DNA of 64,000 nt from a virus. Made by a program: the position numbers and the translations under genes. The notes under the pieces were generated by a model, which saw only the letters and a list, made by a program, of their open reading frames with translations, ran no database searches and was not told the origin of the DNA. Location: positions 1-64,000 of the IMG/VR virus record IMGVR_UViG_3300032282_002415, one strand, 5' to 3'. Shown here piece after piece: positions 21,374 through 30,198 of this stretch (position 1 is its first letter; each line of letters starts with the position of its first letter).

Positions 21374-22241
21374 ACCCCTTACATTGATAGCAGCCTTCGT
21401 TAGGGCTTATATTACAAGTAGGGGGTGTACGGCTGTCAACTGCATCCACAATGGCTTGTGCGGCCTCCAAGATAGGTGTCACGCCAAAGTCACTCTTTTG
21501 TACTACAAACTCTTTTGCTTCCTGTGTAGCCTTATTCTCATATAGAAATAGTGCTTCTTGAGGTTGATGTTCTAGCCCAATTAACTCCGCCAATTTCATA
21601 TACATCTGAGCCTGCATAATGTGGCTCATAAATGGCGCTTGTAACGCTTTCCACATCTTGTCAATCTCACCGTTATGTTCATAGGTAAGTTCTGGTGCTT
21701 CAAATCTAAATGTTCCAGCTCCTACAGATTTAATTTCAAGCATTAAAGGCTCACCAAATCCAATAAGGATTCCATCTGCGTGACCAGATATACGAAGCTT
21801 GTCATACATTAATGACACTTCTCTATACTCAAAGTTAGTGCCATCACAGATAGGACAGGACTTATCTCCCATGCCCCATTCTTTTAACCCGCACTTTGTA
21901 CACTGGTAGATTCCGTACAGGGTTCCCATGTTTTGAAAAATAGTTTGCCAACCAGCATGAATGTCGTGGCCTGTTTGGAATACCCGTTTCTGGCGCAAAG
22001 TAACACGATACTTACTTGGCGGTGGAGCAAAGCCTAGTAATTGAAAGTAAGACGAGCGATGGCACCAATCAGACTTAACCATAGCTGAAGGGTGTAATAC
22101 GTCTGAGCGACGGTCTGAAGGCTCTGGTCGAGCAATTAAATCACGCTCTACAGAAGATAATACGCGGCTATCTTTTTTACCCGCATCAATAAACTTCTTT
22201 AATGCTCCTGTTGCTTTAAATCCGCTTGCCTTTGCTGTCAT
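21360..22241 (-). CDS. Cas4/AddB-like exonuclease with iron-sulphur cysteines, 293 aa
   Basis: RecB/Cas4-type nuclease motifs appear in order: His95 (GHDIHAGW), GHADG with Asp156, LEIKS with Glu169 and Lys171, and a QxxxY-like helix (MQAQMYM, 209-215). Cys60 (DWCHR) and the C-terminal Cys276, Cys284 and Cys287 (GCYQC) match the four cysteine ligands of the Cas4/AddB iron-sulphur cluster. An extra zinc ribbon (CTKC 114-117, CPIC 129-132) interrupts the domain. Likely roles are DNA end processing for recombination or replication. Confidence 0.85.
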   Translation of the reverse strand: MTAKASGFKATGALKKFIDAGKKDSRVLSSVERDLIARPEPSDRRSDVLHPSAMVKSDWCHRSSYFQLLGFAPPPSKYRVTLRQKRVFQTGHDIHAGWQTIFQNMGTLYGIYQCTKCGLKEWGMGDKSCPICDGTNFEYREVSLMYDKLRISGHADGILIGFGEPLMLEIKSVGAGTFRFEAPELTYEHNGEIDKMWKALQAPFMSHIMQAQMYMKLAELIGLEHQPQEALFLYENKATQEAKEFVVQKSDFGVTPILEAAQAIVDAVDSRTPPTCNISPNEGCYQCKGYENA

Positions 22242-22557
22242 TATTAACTACCCATTCTTCCAATGTAAGCCCTACCTTAGCAGCTTTTCTCTTAAGTGCA
22301 TTTCTCTCACGGTGTGAAAGGCCGCCCCAAATTCCATGTTGTTCATCCATCTTCTCTGAATAGAGTAAGCACTGAAGTCTAACTGGACACTCTGGTGCGC
22401 CATCTCGTCCAAAACAGACGGCTTTTGATTTATCTGCAATTGTTTTATATTTTGCTTTGTCTCGCGGTGGATACCAAATTTCAGTATCCATTCCGCGACA
22501 TTTCGCTGTGTAACGCCAGTCTTCTACGTTACCTGAGCCTTCGTATGACAAGTGCAC
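22216..22557 (-). CDS. whiB: WhiB-family iron-sulphur transcription regulator, about 113 aa
   Basis: The four Fe-S ligands are Cys20, Cys48, Cys57 and Cys63 (CPVRLQC) in the WhiB spacing. The GIWGG turn at 75-79 is followed by LSHRERNALKRK, the basic tail that binds DNA or contacts sigma factor. WhiB proteins are essentially confined to actinobacteria and their phages. The start is GTG 22557, or TTG 22551, which has a better-spaced AGGAG. It probably alters host or phage transcription, perhaps with dominant-negative effect as in other phage WhiBs. Confidence 0.95.
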   Translation of the reverse strand: MHLSYEGSGNVEDWRYTAKCRGMDTEIWYPPRDKAKYKTIADKSKAVCFGRDGAPECPVRLQCLLYSEKMDEQHGIWGGLSHRERNALKRKAAKVGLTLEEWVVNNDSKGKRI

Positions 22558-22868
22558 TCCTGAAGATTAAGGCGCAGTTCCAGGAAGTCGTCTTCTAAAA
22601 GCATAATGTAGTTCTCGTTGTTAAGACTTATGCCAAAGACAGGCATACGGCTATCAAGAATTGCTTCTTTGACAATTTTCTCCAGAACTGTCGCTTTGAC
22701 AGTAAAGGTAGCTTTGCCAGTCCACTTATGCTCTATAAGCAAATCGTCAGACCTAACATCGCCTTTACGACTCCAGAAGGCACCGCTCCCAGCGTTGCGC
22801 TTTCCATCTACCAACTTAGCGAGTCGTGCCTCATGCTTCTTAGACTGCTTTTGTCCTTCACTCCTCAT
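22524..22868 (-). CDS. PD-(D/E)XK nuclease, Holliday-junction-resolvase-like, about 114 aa
   Basis: The core GSGAFWSRKGDVRSDDLLIEHKWT carries Asp41/42 and Glu46-x-Lys48, as in phage resolvase-like nucleases, followed by a long helix (VLEKIVKEAIL) and strands. ATG 22868 or 22877 start within the last codons of recA, so expression is coupled. It ends in CTCH near the C-terminus. Likely a recombination nuclease acting with RecA. Confidence 0.7.
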   Translation of the reverse strand: MRSEGQKQSKKHEARLAKLVDGKRNAGSGAFWSRKGDVRSDDLLIEHKWTGKATFTVKATVLEKIVKEAILDSRMPVFGISLNNENYIMLLEDDFLELRLNLQECTCHTKAQVT

Positions 22869-23913
22869 CGGAGTCATCTGCTACGAACTTAGACCCAGCT
22901 TTAATTGAGTCCAATACATCGCGCTCTAAGGTTTCTTTCAGGTCTATTTCTTCCCGTATGGAGATAAGCATAGCATCTGCTCCCTGCCATTGTCTTTCGG
23001 CATACCGATAGTAAGCACCTGCTCGTACGATTACTTTATTGATGATTCCCATCGCCACAATTTCTTTAGCAAAGTCATAGTTTCCTCGGTCAACTGGCCC
23101 ACCTGGGGCAAAGTAAAAGTCCAAGAACGCTGTCTGTGAAGGAGGGGCAGATTTGTTCTTAAGTGTACGAATCTTAATGGTTTGCCCAATTCGGTGCTTA
23201 TCTTGACCAGTTCCAGCATCTATCCAATCATCTCTTTTAATTTCAACGCGAGTAAAAAACGCATAGTCCTTGCCTAGTCCACCTGGGGTAGTTCTAGGGT
23301 CACCGTACATTACGCCAATTTTTGAACGCCACTGGTTAATAATTAACCCAATAAATGGGCGCTCATCTTCGGTAAGGCTACGCTTTGAAGCTTTGCCTAC
23401 TTTTCTAAAAAACTTGTTAGTTAATAATGCGGAACGCCCTACAGTAGATTCTTCCATTTGCTTTTCGTCCTCTGAACTAGGGACAAGAGCAGGAAGGGAG
23501 TCAATAACAATGCAATCAACAACCTTGCTTTCAGTGAACTCAATAGCCGCTTCATAGGCTTCCTCCATAATATTAGATGAGATTACATAAATACGAGATA
23601 AATCTACCCCGCACATTTCTGCATAGGCAGGAACCCATTGCTCGGCAGCAATCCAAACAGTAGTGAACTCTGGGTCTCTCTTTTGATTAGCAGCAACAGT
23701 TTTTAAAGCGATTGCTGTTTTACCATTACTTGCTTCACCAATTAATTCATGCCACTGATTAACAGGCCACCCACCACCTAGCGCCACATCAAAAGATAAT
23801 GACCCTGTAGTAATACGACCCGTACCTTCTAATATATCTTCACCTAGAACAACGGTATCGGCGCCAAATTTCTTATTAATCTTGTTAATAACTTTTAATA
23901 GTTCTGCGTTCAT
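22858..23913 (-). CDS. recA: RecA-like recombinase, 351 aa
   Basis: Walker A is GEASNGKT (59-66) and Walker B is CIVIDSL near residue 136-141. The INQWRSKIGVMYGDPRTTPGG region (about 193-213) aligns with the RecA INQ motif and L2 loop. The length is typical. The C-terminus is acidic (DDSDEE), as in bacterial RecA. It drives homologous strand exchange and recombination-dependent replication. It is coupled to the nuclease gene downstream and abuts the zinc-finger gene upstream. Confidence 0.93.
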   Translation of the reverse strand: MNAELLKVINKINKKFGADTVVLGEDILEGTGRITTGSLSFDVALGGGWPVNQWHELIGEASNGKTAIALKTVAANQKRDPEFTTVWIAAEQWVPAYAEMCGVDLSRIYVISSNIMEEAYEAAIEFTESKVVDCIVIDSLPALVPSSEDEKQMEESTVGRSALLTNKFFRKVGKASKRSLTEDERPFIGLIINQWRSKIGVMYGDPRTTPGGLGKDYAFFTRVEIKRDDWIDAGTGQDKHRIGQTIKIRTLKNKSAPPSQTAFLDFYFAPGGPVDRGNYDFAKEIVAMGIINKVIVRAGAYYRYAERQWQGADAMLISIREEIDLKETLERDVLDSIKAGSKFVADDSDEE

Positions 23914-24272
23914 TAAATATGTCCAATGATTGTCTGTGGATTAAAGCCACCTGTTGCTACTTGTCTAGAAGCTTGAGCTGGGCCAGAAGCTTGCCCACCG
24001 CCTGCGATACCTTTGCCAACTCCAGAACCTGATTGAGTTAACGGATACCCGCAATCATAGCAACGTGGTCGTGCTTCAGGAGTTGCCCCGCCATAATTTC
24101 CGCTACCGCAACCTGGACATCTGGAAGCGTTAGTTGCTGATGCTGGAAGCGTATGTTGCCTAACATCTGGAGGAAGATACACGGGTTGCGGAGTTGTCGG
24201 AGGTGTTGATACCACTCGCTGTTGCGGTGCTGATTGAGGTGTTCCTAGTTTATCTGCCCACCAATTACTCAT
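23913..24272 (-). CDS. Zinc-ribbon protein with Pro/Gly-rich flanks, 119 aa
   Basis: CPGCG near residue 52 and CYDCG near 71 form a single zinc ribbon. Pro/Thr/Gln-rich sequence precedes it and a Gly/Ser/Ala-rich tail follows. The stop overlaps the recA start (TAATG). Such proteins recur beside RecA and polymerase genes in actinophages; the function is unknown. Confidence 0.65.
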   Translation of the reverse strand: MSNWWADKLGTPQSAPQQRVVSTPPTTPQPVYLPPDVRQHTLPASATNASRCPGCGSGNYGGATPEARPRCYDCGYPLTQSGSGVGKGIAGGGQASGPAQASRQVATGGFNPQTIIGHI

Positions 24273-24750
24273 CTTTTATCTCCTTAAAAAAAGACCCAAT
24301 GCTGGTTGCATTAGGGTACAAAATACCTAGTTCCATACCAGAAGAAAATGCTGACACTAAAGCTGAGAACCCAACTACATGATAAAGGTCTCTCATAATA
24401 GCAACATCGTTTTCTAAATCCTCTGTGCTACCTTCTTTTCCTAATTCTAATAACTGAGTAGTGGTAATAATCTTTGCGTTTAATTCGCTAATAATGTCAA
24501 GGTAGGGAAGTAGAGCGTCTAAACGTTCTAATCTAAGAGCACTATCTTCAGTTTCTTTTTCATCGCCTTCATCGCTTACTGGATTTAATCCAAGAGCAAC
24601 CGCTAACTCATTAGGGTCTTCAAGGCTTAAATCGTATAAATACCAACGCGTAAGTGTGCTAAAAGGTATTTCACTTTTAATAACTTTATACTCGTCATCT
24701 TCTCTGCGCTTAAAAAATTTACCGAGCCAGTTCACTTTGCTTCTCCCCAT
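24265..24750 (-). CDS. Helical hypothetical protein, 161 aa
   Basis: The N-terminus MGRSKVNWLGKFFKRRED is basic; the rest is acidic and helical (LSLEDPNELAVALG, LRLERLDALLPYLDIISELNAK). It overlaps polA by 19 bases and the zinc-ribbon gene by 8, so it is part of the replication operon. It may be an accessory to polymerase or RecA, inferred only from position. Confidence 0.6.
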   Translation of the reverse strand: MGRSKVNWLGKFFKRREDDEYKVIKSEIPFSTLTRWYLYDLSLEDPNELAVALGLNPVSDEGDEKETEDSALRLERLDALLPYLDIISELNAKIITTTQLLELGKEGSTEDLENDVAIMRDLYHVVGFSALVSAFSSGMELGILYPNATSIGSFFKEIKDE

Positions 24751-26705
24751 CTTTGTACGATTTTTACATCAGCAATAAGAGGTACCTCAAGAAGATGGAT
24801 GTCTTCCATAGCCGTTCTAATAGCCTCTGCAGTTTCTTCCGCAATACTATCTGGTGCCACTGTCACAATTTCATCGTGGATAGTAAGTATTAATCGTGAT
24901 TCACTAGGAATCATTTTGTGTGCCCGAATCATAGCAAGTTTAATGATGTCAGCTGCAGAGCCCTGAATACGCGTGTTGAACGCCTGTCGCTCCGCTGAGG
25001 ACTTAAACCCAAAGTCTCTTGAGTTAATATCAGGTAGGTATCTGCGTCGCCCAAGAATGGTGCTTACATACCCTTTAGCTCTGGTACCGCCTACTACGCG
25101 TAAACGGTAGCGATTAACAGCATTAAACTTAGCAGAGAAGTCATTAAGTAGTTTCTTAGCTTCGGTAACAGAGCAACCAATTTGACTAGCAATCTTGTCA
25201 GGGCCAACTCCGTATGCCATAGCCAACACTAAAACCTTGCCTGCCTTGCGGTCTACCCCCATAGTGTCACCTACGGTTGTATAAATATCTCCACCATCAA
25301 GGTAATTCTTCATCATAATTGGGTCTTGTGCCATAGACGCAATAACTCTAGGTTCAATTTGAGAATAGTCAGCAACAATTAGCTTGTATCCCTCTGGAGC
25401 GTAGAACAAGTTACGAATCGCTTTACCGTGAGCGGTGTGAGGCGCTGGAACATTTTGTAGGTTTGGGTTACGGCTAGAAAATCGACCTGTCTCAGCACCA
25501 TGCTGTACAAAGTCACAGTGAATCTTTCCATCAATCAACAGGCTTTCCTTATGCTCTACCTTCACCTTTCCATTACTGGTACGGGTTACATTTCCGCCCA
25601 AATAAGGGATTACATAGGTAGTCAACAACTTATTTAAGTCTGAATATTCAAGCATAGCTTTAACAAGGGGGTTAGTCTCTCGGTAAATTTCCAAAGCCTC
25701 GCCCGCTACTGAGTAGTCTGAGATAAGCAACGGCAATCCTTCTTCATCTTTCTTCTTACCATTGGTAGTCAATATCTTAGGTTTAATGCCTTGACCGCCA
25801 TCATCTTTCTTACCGTATAAAACTTCTTGTTTATCTGGATTAGAGTTAATGTTAAATACCTTGCCCGCAATTCTATAAATATCAGACCGCGCTTTTTCAA
25901 TGTCAATCTCTAGCTGAGTATGTAAAACCTCTAGCTGACTTGTATCTATAGGCGCACCCGACAACTTCATGGCGCAGAGAACCTCTAGCACTCCCATTTC
26001 TAAATTCATCACCTTAGTTAGCTGTCCTTCTTCTAACTTTGGAACTAATGACTTGTGTAAAAGGAATGTGTAACGGGCATCTAAATACGCGTACTTAGCT
26101 ACTTCTTCAAATGAATATTTCTCTACCTCTTTACCCACACCTTTAACCATGTGGTATCCAAATTCTCTAGCCAAGCAATCATCTAAACCGCACTTATTCT
26201 TGTTCCTATTGTCAGACAAAAAAGACGCAATCATTGTGTCAAAATATGGGCCTGTAGGAACTTTACCTTCGTAATATTTGGCAAGGGAAGTTAAGTCAAA
26301 TATTAAGTTATGCCCTACCAGTAAACGGTCAGGGGCAAACATCAAAGGCTTTAACGTTGCAAATACTTCGGCAGGGAAAAGCTGTGTAGGTGCTGGGCCA
26401 AAAGTAGTAGTGGCTTTCTTTTTATCCCTAGAGTAATCGCTCTCTCGGGCCGTTAATCCTGCTAGTACACGCTTCTCACCTTGACCAGTAAGTGGGTACT
26501 CCATAGATAAAAACGAACCGTTGGGATGACCCATAGGAATAACATCACCGCGACCATGAGTAGCAAATGAAATCCATAAAACTTCATTAACAACCGTTAT
26601 ACCACGTTGTGGGCCAACAGTTTCTACGTCATAGGCAAATGAATCTTGAGTTAAATAGAACGCAACCATCTCATCAAGTTGCTCTTTTGTTGTAATTATA
26701 TTCAT
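24732..26705 (-). CDS. polA: DNA polymerase I (family A) with 3'-5' exonuclease, 657 aa
   Basis: The exonuclease domain has DVET (Asp26, Glu28), GHNLIFDLTS (131-140) and YLDARY (Asp209 in the YxxxD motif). The polymerase domain has motif A VADYSQIEPR (Asp446), the O-helix region DRKAGKVLVLAMAYG (485-499) and motif C HDEIV (610-614). There is no 5'-3' exonuclease domain, as usual for phage replicative polymerases. It is the likely replicative polymerase, since no family B or C enzyme is present. Confidence 0.95.
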   Translation of the reverse strand: MNIITTKEQLDEMVAFYLTQDSFAYDVETVGPQRGITVVNEVLWISFATHGRGDVIPMGHPNGSFLSMEYPLTGQGEKRVLAGLTARESDYSRDKKKATTTFGPAPTQLFPAEVFATLKPLMFAPDRLLVGHNLIFDLTSLAKYYEGKVPTGPYFDTMIASFLSDNRNKNKCGLDDCLAREFGYHMVKGVGKEVEKYSFEEVAKYAYLDARYTFLLHKSLVPKLEEGQLTKVMNLEMGVLEVLCAMKLSGAPIDTSQLEVLHTQLEIDIEKARSDIYRIAGKVFNINSNPDKQEVLYGKKDDGGQGIKPKILTTNGKKKDEEGLPLLISDYSVAGEALEIYRETNPLVKAMLEYSDLNKLLTTYVIPYLGGNVTRTSNGKVKVEHKESLLIDGKIHCDFVQHGAETGRFSSRNPNLQNVPAPHTAHGKAIRNLFYAPEGYKLIVADYSQIEPRVIASMAQDPIMMKNYLDGGDIYTTVGDTMGVDRKAGKVLVLAMAYGVGPDKIASQIGCSVTEAKKLLNDFSAKFNAVNRYRLRVVGGTRAKGYVSTILGRRRYLPDINSRDFGFKSSAERQAFNTRIQGSAADIIKLAMIRAHKMIPSESRLILTIHDEIVTVAPDSIAEETAEAIRTAMEDIHLLEVPLIADVKIVQRWGEAK

Positions 26706-26720
26706 AGTTCCCCTAAAAGC

Positions 26721-26758
26721 AGAAGGGCTAAGTCAGGGGATGGCGACTTAGCCCTTCT
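26721..26758 (-). terminator. Strong hairpin between the SSB-like gene and polA
   Basis: AGAAGGGCTAAGTC (26721-26734) pairs perfectly with GACTTAGCCCTTCT (26745-26758), giving a 14-bp stem with a 10-base loop. On the minus strand it is followed by GCTTTTAGG. It may terminate or attenuate transcription between the abundant SSB-like protein and polA. Confidence 0.75.
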
Positions 26759-26769
26759 ACATCTGTTAG

Positions 26770-27441
26770 TTAGGCTAAGTCCTTAGCAATGTCTGCGAGC
26801 TCTGAGTGCGAGTTCTCATAGATTGCCGAACGTGGGAATGGCTCTAATGTTGTAATAAGAGTTTCCACCTTGGCCTCATCAATGCCCCAATCTTCATTAA
26901 GGTCACGACCTTTAATTGAATTTAGGGAGTAAACAGTTTGCTGCATCTTTCCTGTGCGACTAATTGCCCAGTAGTTCTTGGTTAGAGGCCCCTGTGGTGA
27001 GAAGTGCGCAGCATGAAGTGTCTTATACAGACGAGGTGTAGCAATAAGCATTTGTCGAACAGCAACATCGCCAGTAATAACAGCAACGGTAAACGCATGC
27101 TTGCTCTCTGGCTTGTGGCTAAGCGATACGCAAAGTGGGCAACCATTTCCTAAGCAAACGTATGAACGCTTGCCCTCAGTCTTTTGCTGTAGGAAGTGCT
27201 GCTTATAAATTGCAAATGGACCATCTTGGTCTAGGAACTTAATAACTTGGAATTCTTCGCCCAACTTTAATTCAGTTGGAAATTCCTTTGACTTCATAGT
27301 CATTTCATCGCCAGCTCCCCAACCTGATTTAACAGCGGTTGAGTCAGCGGCTAGTGGTCGTGCATCTACATCAGTAGTGTTTTCAATTGAGAACTCGTCA
27401 ACTGCTGGTACGAATTCATCGGTTGTATTCTGTATTGCCAT
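26770..27441 (-). CDS. Probable phage single-stranded DNA-binding protein, 223 aa
   Basis: The chain has a disordered acidic N-terminus (first 50 residues), a beta-rich core with a zinc-type CLGNGCPLC motif (residues 96-104), aromatic strands and an acidic C-terminus. The arrangement, position before polA, and following strong terminator fit the ssDNA-binding proteins of actinophages. No OB-fold signature can be proved by eye, so this is moderate confidence. Confidence 0.6.
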   Translation of the reverse strand: MAIQNTTDEFVPAVDEFSIENTTDVDARPLAADSTAVKSGWGAGDEMTMKSKEFPTELKLGEEFQVIKFLDQDGPFAIYKQHFLQQKTEGKRSYVCLGNGCPLCVSLSHKPESKHAFTVAVITGDVAVRQMLIATPRLYKTLHAAHFSPQGPLTKNYWAISRTGKMQQTVYSLNSIKGRDLNEDWGIDEAKVETLITTLEPFPRSAIYENSHSELADIAKDLA

Positions 27442-27444
27442 TTT

Positions 27445-27927
27445 TTATTCTCCTTGAGTTTCTTGGTTTTTAGTTTCTTCTGCGAGGATGTTAATCCAAG
27501 CCTCAGATATCTCTTTTACGAGCTTCTGGTGTGTAGACCATTCTATACGCTTTACATTTAGAAGTCCAGCCTTGTTAAACAGTTCTACAGCCACCTCAAT
27601 CATGGCTCGGCTATAAAGACGTCGGCCTTTATGGTCTTCCCCATTTTTGTCCTTCTTAGTAGGCAAACGATAGGGAGACGGTGGCAGGTACCCTGCCTCA
27701 TTCCATTTCCTGATAGAAACGAAAGGACGCCCTAACGCGTTAGCGAGTGCCCCAGCCGTAAACATCTCAATCTCTTTACCGTTAGGTAAGGTCTTAAAAT
27801 ATGGACGGGAATCCCAATCTTCTTTTGGTTGAATTTCGGGAGCTTTTGGTTCACGACGCTTTCTCTTACTTCCTGGATAAAACACATCCAAGTCAGCAAA
27901 AGAACTCTCAATAAAATCATCAGTCAT
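27445..27927 (-). CDS. MerR-like helix-turn-helix protein, 160 aa
   Basis: Residues 55-110 match the MerR-type winged helix: 'MFTAGALANALGRPFVSIRKW' spans the HTH, NEAGYLPPSP follows it, and the wing ends in GRRLYSRAMIEVAVELF. A basic and acidic N-terminal arm precedes it (SKRKRREPKAPE). It is probably a transcription regulator for the replication operon. It overlaps the upstream gene by 8 bases. Confidence 0.75.
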   Translation of the reverse strand: MTDDFIESSFADLDVFYPGSKRKRREPKAPEIQPKEDWDSRPYFKTLPNGKEIEMFTAGALANALGRPFVSIRKWNEAGYLPPSPYRLPTKKDKNGEDHKGRRLYSRAMIEVAVELFNKAGLLNVKRIEWSTHQKLVKEISEAWINILAEETKNQETQGE

Positions 27928-28318
27928 TTATGGGCTTCACCAAAAATGCGTATGAGATTTTTTCTGGGAACATAGAATCAATTTCTGCTTCAGTTAACTG
28001 GTCTTTATAAAAAGCCGCCATAATTGCATCTTGGTCAATCTGTCGCACCATAACAGTACACTCGTCAACAAGTTCTTTTTCTTCAAGGATACTCATTGCG
28101 GTTTCCATATCTAATGGTTTAGATACTTTTCGTTGTTTAATAAGTGTTGCGCCATCTGCGTCAAAAACAATATGACCTTTACCGTCTACTTCTCCGTAAG
28201 ATTCAACAGCTTCAGTTAAACGCTTTTTTAATTCTGTTTGTCGTTCTACTAATAAATCAATCTGGCCTTTTAAACCAAGATATTGTTGTACTGTGTTATT
28301 AATGTCTACGGTAGACAT
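27920..28318 (-). CDS. Small coiled-coil-containing protein, 132 aa
   Basis: ATG 28318 follows an AAGGGGG ribosome-binding site; the GTG two codons upstream is less likely. The first 45 residues form a coiled-coil (LGLKGQIDLLVERQTELKKRL), followed by a beta hairpin (GKGHIVFDADGATLIKQRK) and helices. The middle part resembles small phage recombination/replication accessory proteins, but no family is certain. Confidence 0.6.
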   Translation of the reverse strand: MSTVDINNTVQQYLGLKGQIDLLVERQTELKKRLTEAVESYGEVDGKGHIVFDADGATLIKQRKVSKPLDMETAMSILEEKELVDECTVMVRQIDQDAIMAAFYKDQLTEAEIDSMFPEKISYAFLVKPIND

Positions 28319-28346
28319 ACCCACCCCCTTAGTGTTGAGGGCAACG

Positions 28347-28505
28347 TTAGTCGGCTAAATAGTCCTTGTCAACATAACGCTCTAAGCCAGAAATAATTAT
28401 GCTGGTAACGGTCACGCCTTCGGAAGCCGCTTTCTTTTGCACGGATTTCCACAGCGTATCTGACACACGAATAGTGCGTGTAGGCGTTTTAGGTGCGTTA
28501 GGCAT
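28347..28505 (-). CDS. Ribbon-helix-helix (CopG/Arc-type) DNA-binding protein, 52 aa
   Basis: The ORF runs from ATG 28505 to TAA 28349-28347. The pattern is a short strand (TRTIRVSDTLW) followed by two helices with a GVTVTS turn and a hydrophobic second helix (IIISGLERYV). This is the classic RHH pattern of dimeric repressors. The palindrome AATAAGTACTTATT and a long inverted repeat lie just upstream and could be operators. Confidence 0.82.
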   Translation of the reverse strand: MPNAPKTPTRTIRVSDTLWKSVQKKAASEGVTVTSIIISGLERYVDKDYLAD

Positions 28506-28534
28506 TAGATAATTTTACCAGATTTTAAAAGTTA

Positions 28535-28607
28535 ATGGCTTAAAAGCCTGACGGATACAGCAAATAAGTACTTATTGTTCCCCATTTACTACAGGCTTTT
28601 AAGCCAT
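28535..28607. promoter_or_regulatory. 16-base inverted repeat enclosing a 14-base palindrome
   Basis: ATGGCTTAAAAGCCTG (28535-28550) pairs perfectly with CAGGCTTTTAAGCCAT (28592-28607). Inside lies the perfect palindrome AATAAGTACTTATT (28563-28576). It separates the SNF2 helicase gene from the RHH repressor gene. It may act as the helicase terminator, the operator/promoter region of the repressor, or both. Confidence 0.6.
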
Positions 28608-28608
28608 A

Positions 28609-30198
28609 TTAAACTGAGGATAGAGTCAAAAACTGTTTAAGTCCTCCCACGTTAAGAGGAACTCCGCCCTTGTCGTCTATACCTTCACCATCCATAATAG
28701 CATTTGCTATTGAAGATTTTTGTTGTAAGGCATCATGTTGTCGCTGTTCTATAGAGCCATTTATTAATAAATCTTGAATAACAATAGTTTTCCAAGTAGA
28801 TGAGGCGCGTTTTATTCGCCCGTTTCTTTGAGTTGCTGCTCCTGATGACCACGGCAAGTCGTAGTTAATAAGTAGGTTAGCTGCTGGTAAATCAACACCA
28901 TACCCGCCAGCATCGGAAGACACCAAAACACGAATATCAGGCTCATTGTTAAAAGCAATTTTGTTCTCCTCCTTGGTTTTAGCGTCCATCTGTCCAGAGT
29001 AAAGTCGACATTTATCAACGCCAATTTCTTCAGATATTTTAGTCAACATGTCGACATAGCCAGCAAAGATAACTACCTTGTTGTTGCTGTCTTGGTCTAA
29101 AAAGTCTTTTACATACTCTGTAAGTAAATCTAATTTGTTAGATGAAGTAACGCCATCTAAATCACCAGAGTCTAAAAGCTCAGCGGCATAAGCAGACCCG
29201 TGACCTTTATCCTGTCCAAACTTGTGTGCGCTAGTACGCAACAAGTCAGGATGCGAGCACAGCATTTTTAAACATCCAATCTTAGACATAATCTTTCCGC
29301 GCATCTCATCTTCACCATTATTGCGAGAGTTGTCGTACCCATAGTGAGACAAAATGTTAAACGAACTACCAAAAAGAGTTTGAGCTTCATCTAAATCTCG
29401 GCATAAATCATCTTGAATTTTTGAATATAGCTTTGCTGATTTTCTATCAAAGGTTACAAATATTGGGTCTTTATGAATAGCGTCAGGAAGATACGGAGCT
29501 ACATCAGCATCTTTTTGTGCTTTACGGACACACGCTTCTTTTAACTTATCGTGTAGTACGGGTAAGTTTTTGTATCGTTCTACTCCACCCCAAGTGTTTC
29601 TAACAATAAATGTGGCGTCAAATTTATCAAATTTTCTAAGTACCGTGTCATCTACAAACTGCATAATGCTAAATAGTTCTTCAGGCTTACCATTTTCAAT
29701 TGGGGTACCAGTTAAAGCAAATTTAAAGGGGGCATCAGCAAGGCGTTTAGTGTATTTAGCTCTCTTTGACCTAAAAGATTTTATTGCTGTGGCTTCGTCA
29801 AGAACTACAAATCCTCTTGGGAGTTTTTTGACAAACTCCCAGTCGTTAACAACTTGCTCATAGTTAAGAATGATGTAGTCCACTTTGGTGTTGCGCCAGT
29901 CCTGTGCTTTAGCGTATTGCTCTGCTCTTTTCTTTGGCGTTCCATCAATGACCAAAGCGTTTGAAGTACCATTAGTAAATTTCTCAATCTGGTTAGACCA
30001 TTGATATTTTAGACTGCTAAGACATATTACCAATCCTGGTTCTTTAATATCGCCTGAATCCATAAGTCTTTCAACAGCGGCAATAGTCAGAACAGTTTTG
30101 CCAAGCCCTAAGTCATAGGCTACCAACATCTTTTGGCGTTCGCACATGCGCTCTACCGCCTCTGGTTGGTAGGGCAAAAGAGTTCCTGTAAAGGTCAT
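28609..30198 (-). CDS. SNF2-type helicase, 529 aa
   Basis: Motif I is DLGLGKT (29-35), motif II LDEAT (133-137), motif III ALTGTPIEN and motif VI QRNGRIKRAS; a long C-terminal helicase domain with GGYGVDLPAA is present. These are the features of SNF2/RapA-type ATPases common in large phages. They translocate on DNA and may remodel protein-DNA complexes or resolve forks. The gene overlaps the kinase gene upstream. Confidence 0.88.
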   Translation of the reverse strand: MTFTGTLLPYQPEAVERMCERQKMLVAYDLGLGKTVLTIAAVERLMDSGDIKEPGLVICLSSLKYQWSNQIEKFTNGTSNALVIDGTPKKRAEQYAKAQDWRNTKVDYIILNYEQVVNDWEFVKKLPRGFVVLDEATAIKSFRSKRAKYTKRLADAPFKFALTGTPIENGKPEELFSIMQFVDDTVLRKFDKFDATFIVRNTWGGVERYKNLPVLHDKLKEACVRKAQKDADVAPYLPDAIHKDPIFVTFDRKSAKLYSKIQDDLCRDLDEAQTLFGSSFNILSHYGYDNSRNNGEDEMRGKIMSKIGCLKMLCSHPDLLRTSAHKFGQDKGHGSAYAAELLDSGDLDGVTSSNKLDLLTEYVKDFLDQDSNNKVVIFAGYVDMLTKISEEIGVDKCRLYSGQMDAKTKEENKIAFNNEPDIRVLVSSDAGGYGVDLPAANLLINYDLPWSSGAATQRNGRIKRASSTWKTIVIQDLLINGSIEQRQHDALQQKSSIANAIMDGEGIDDKGGVPLNVGGLKQFLTLSSV

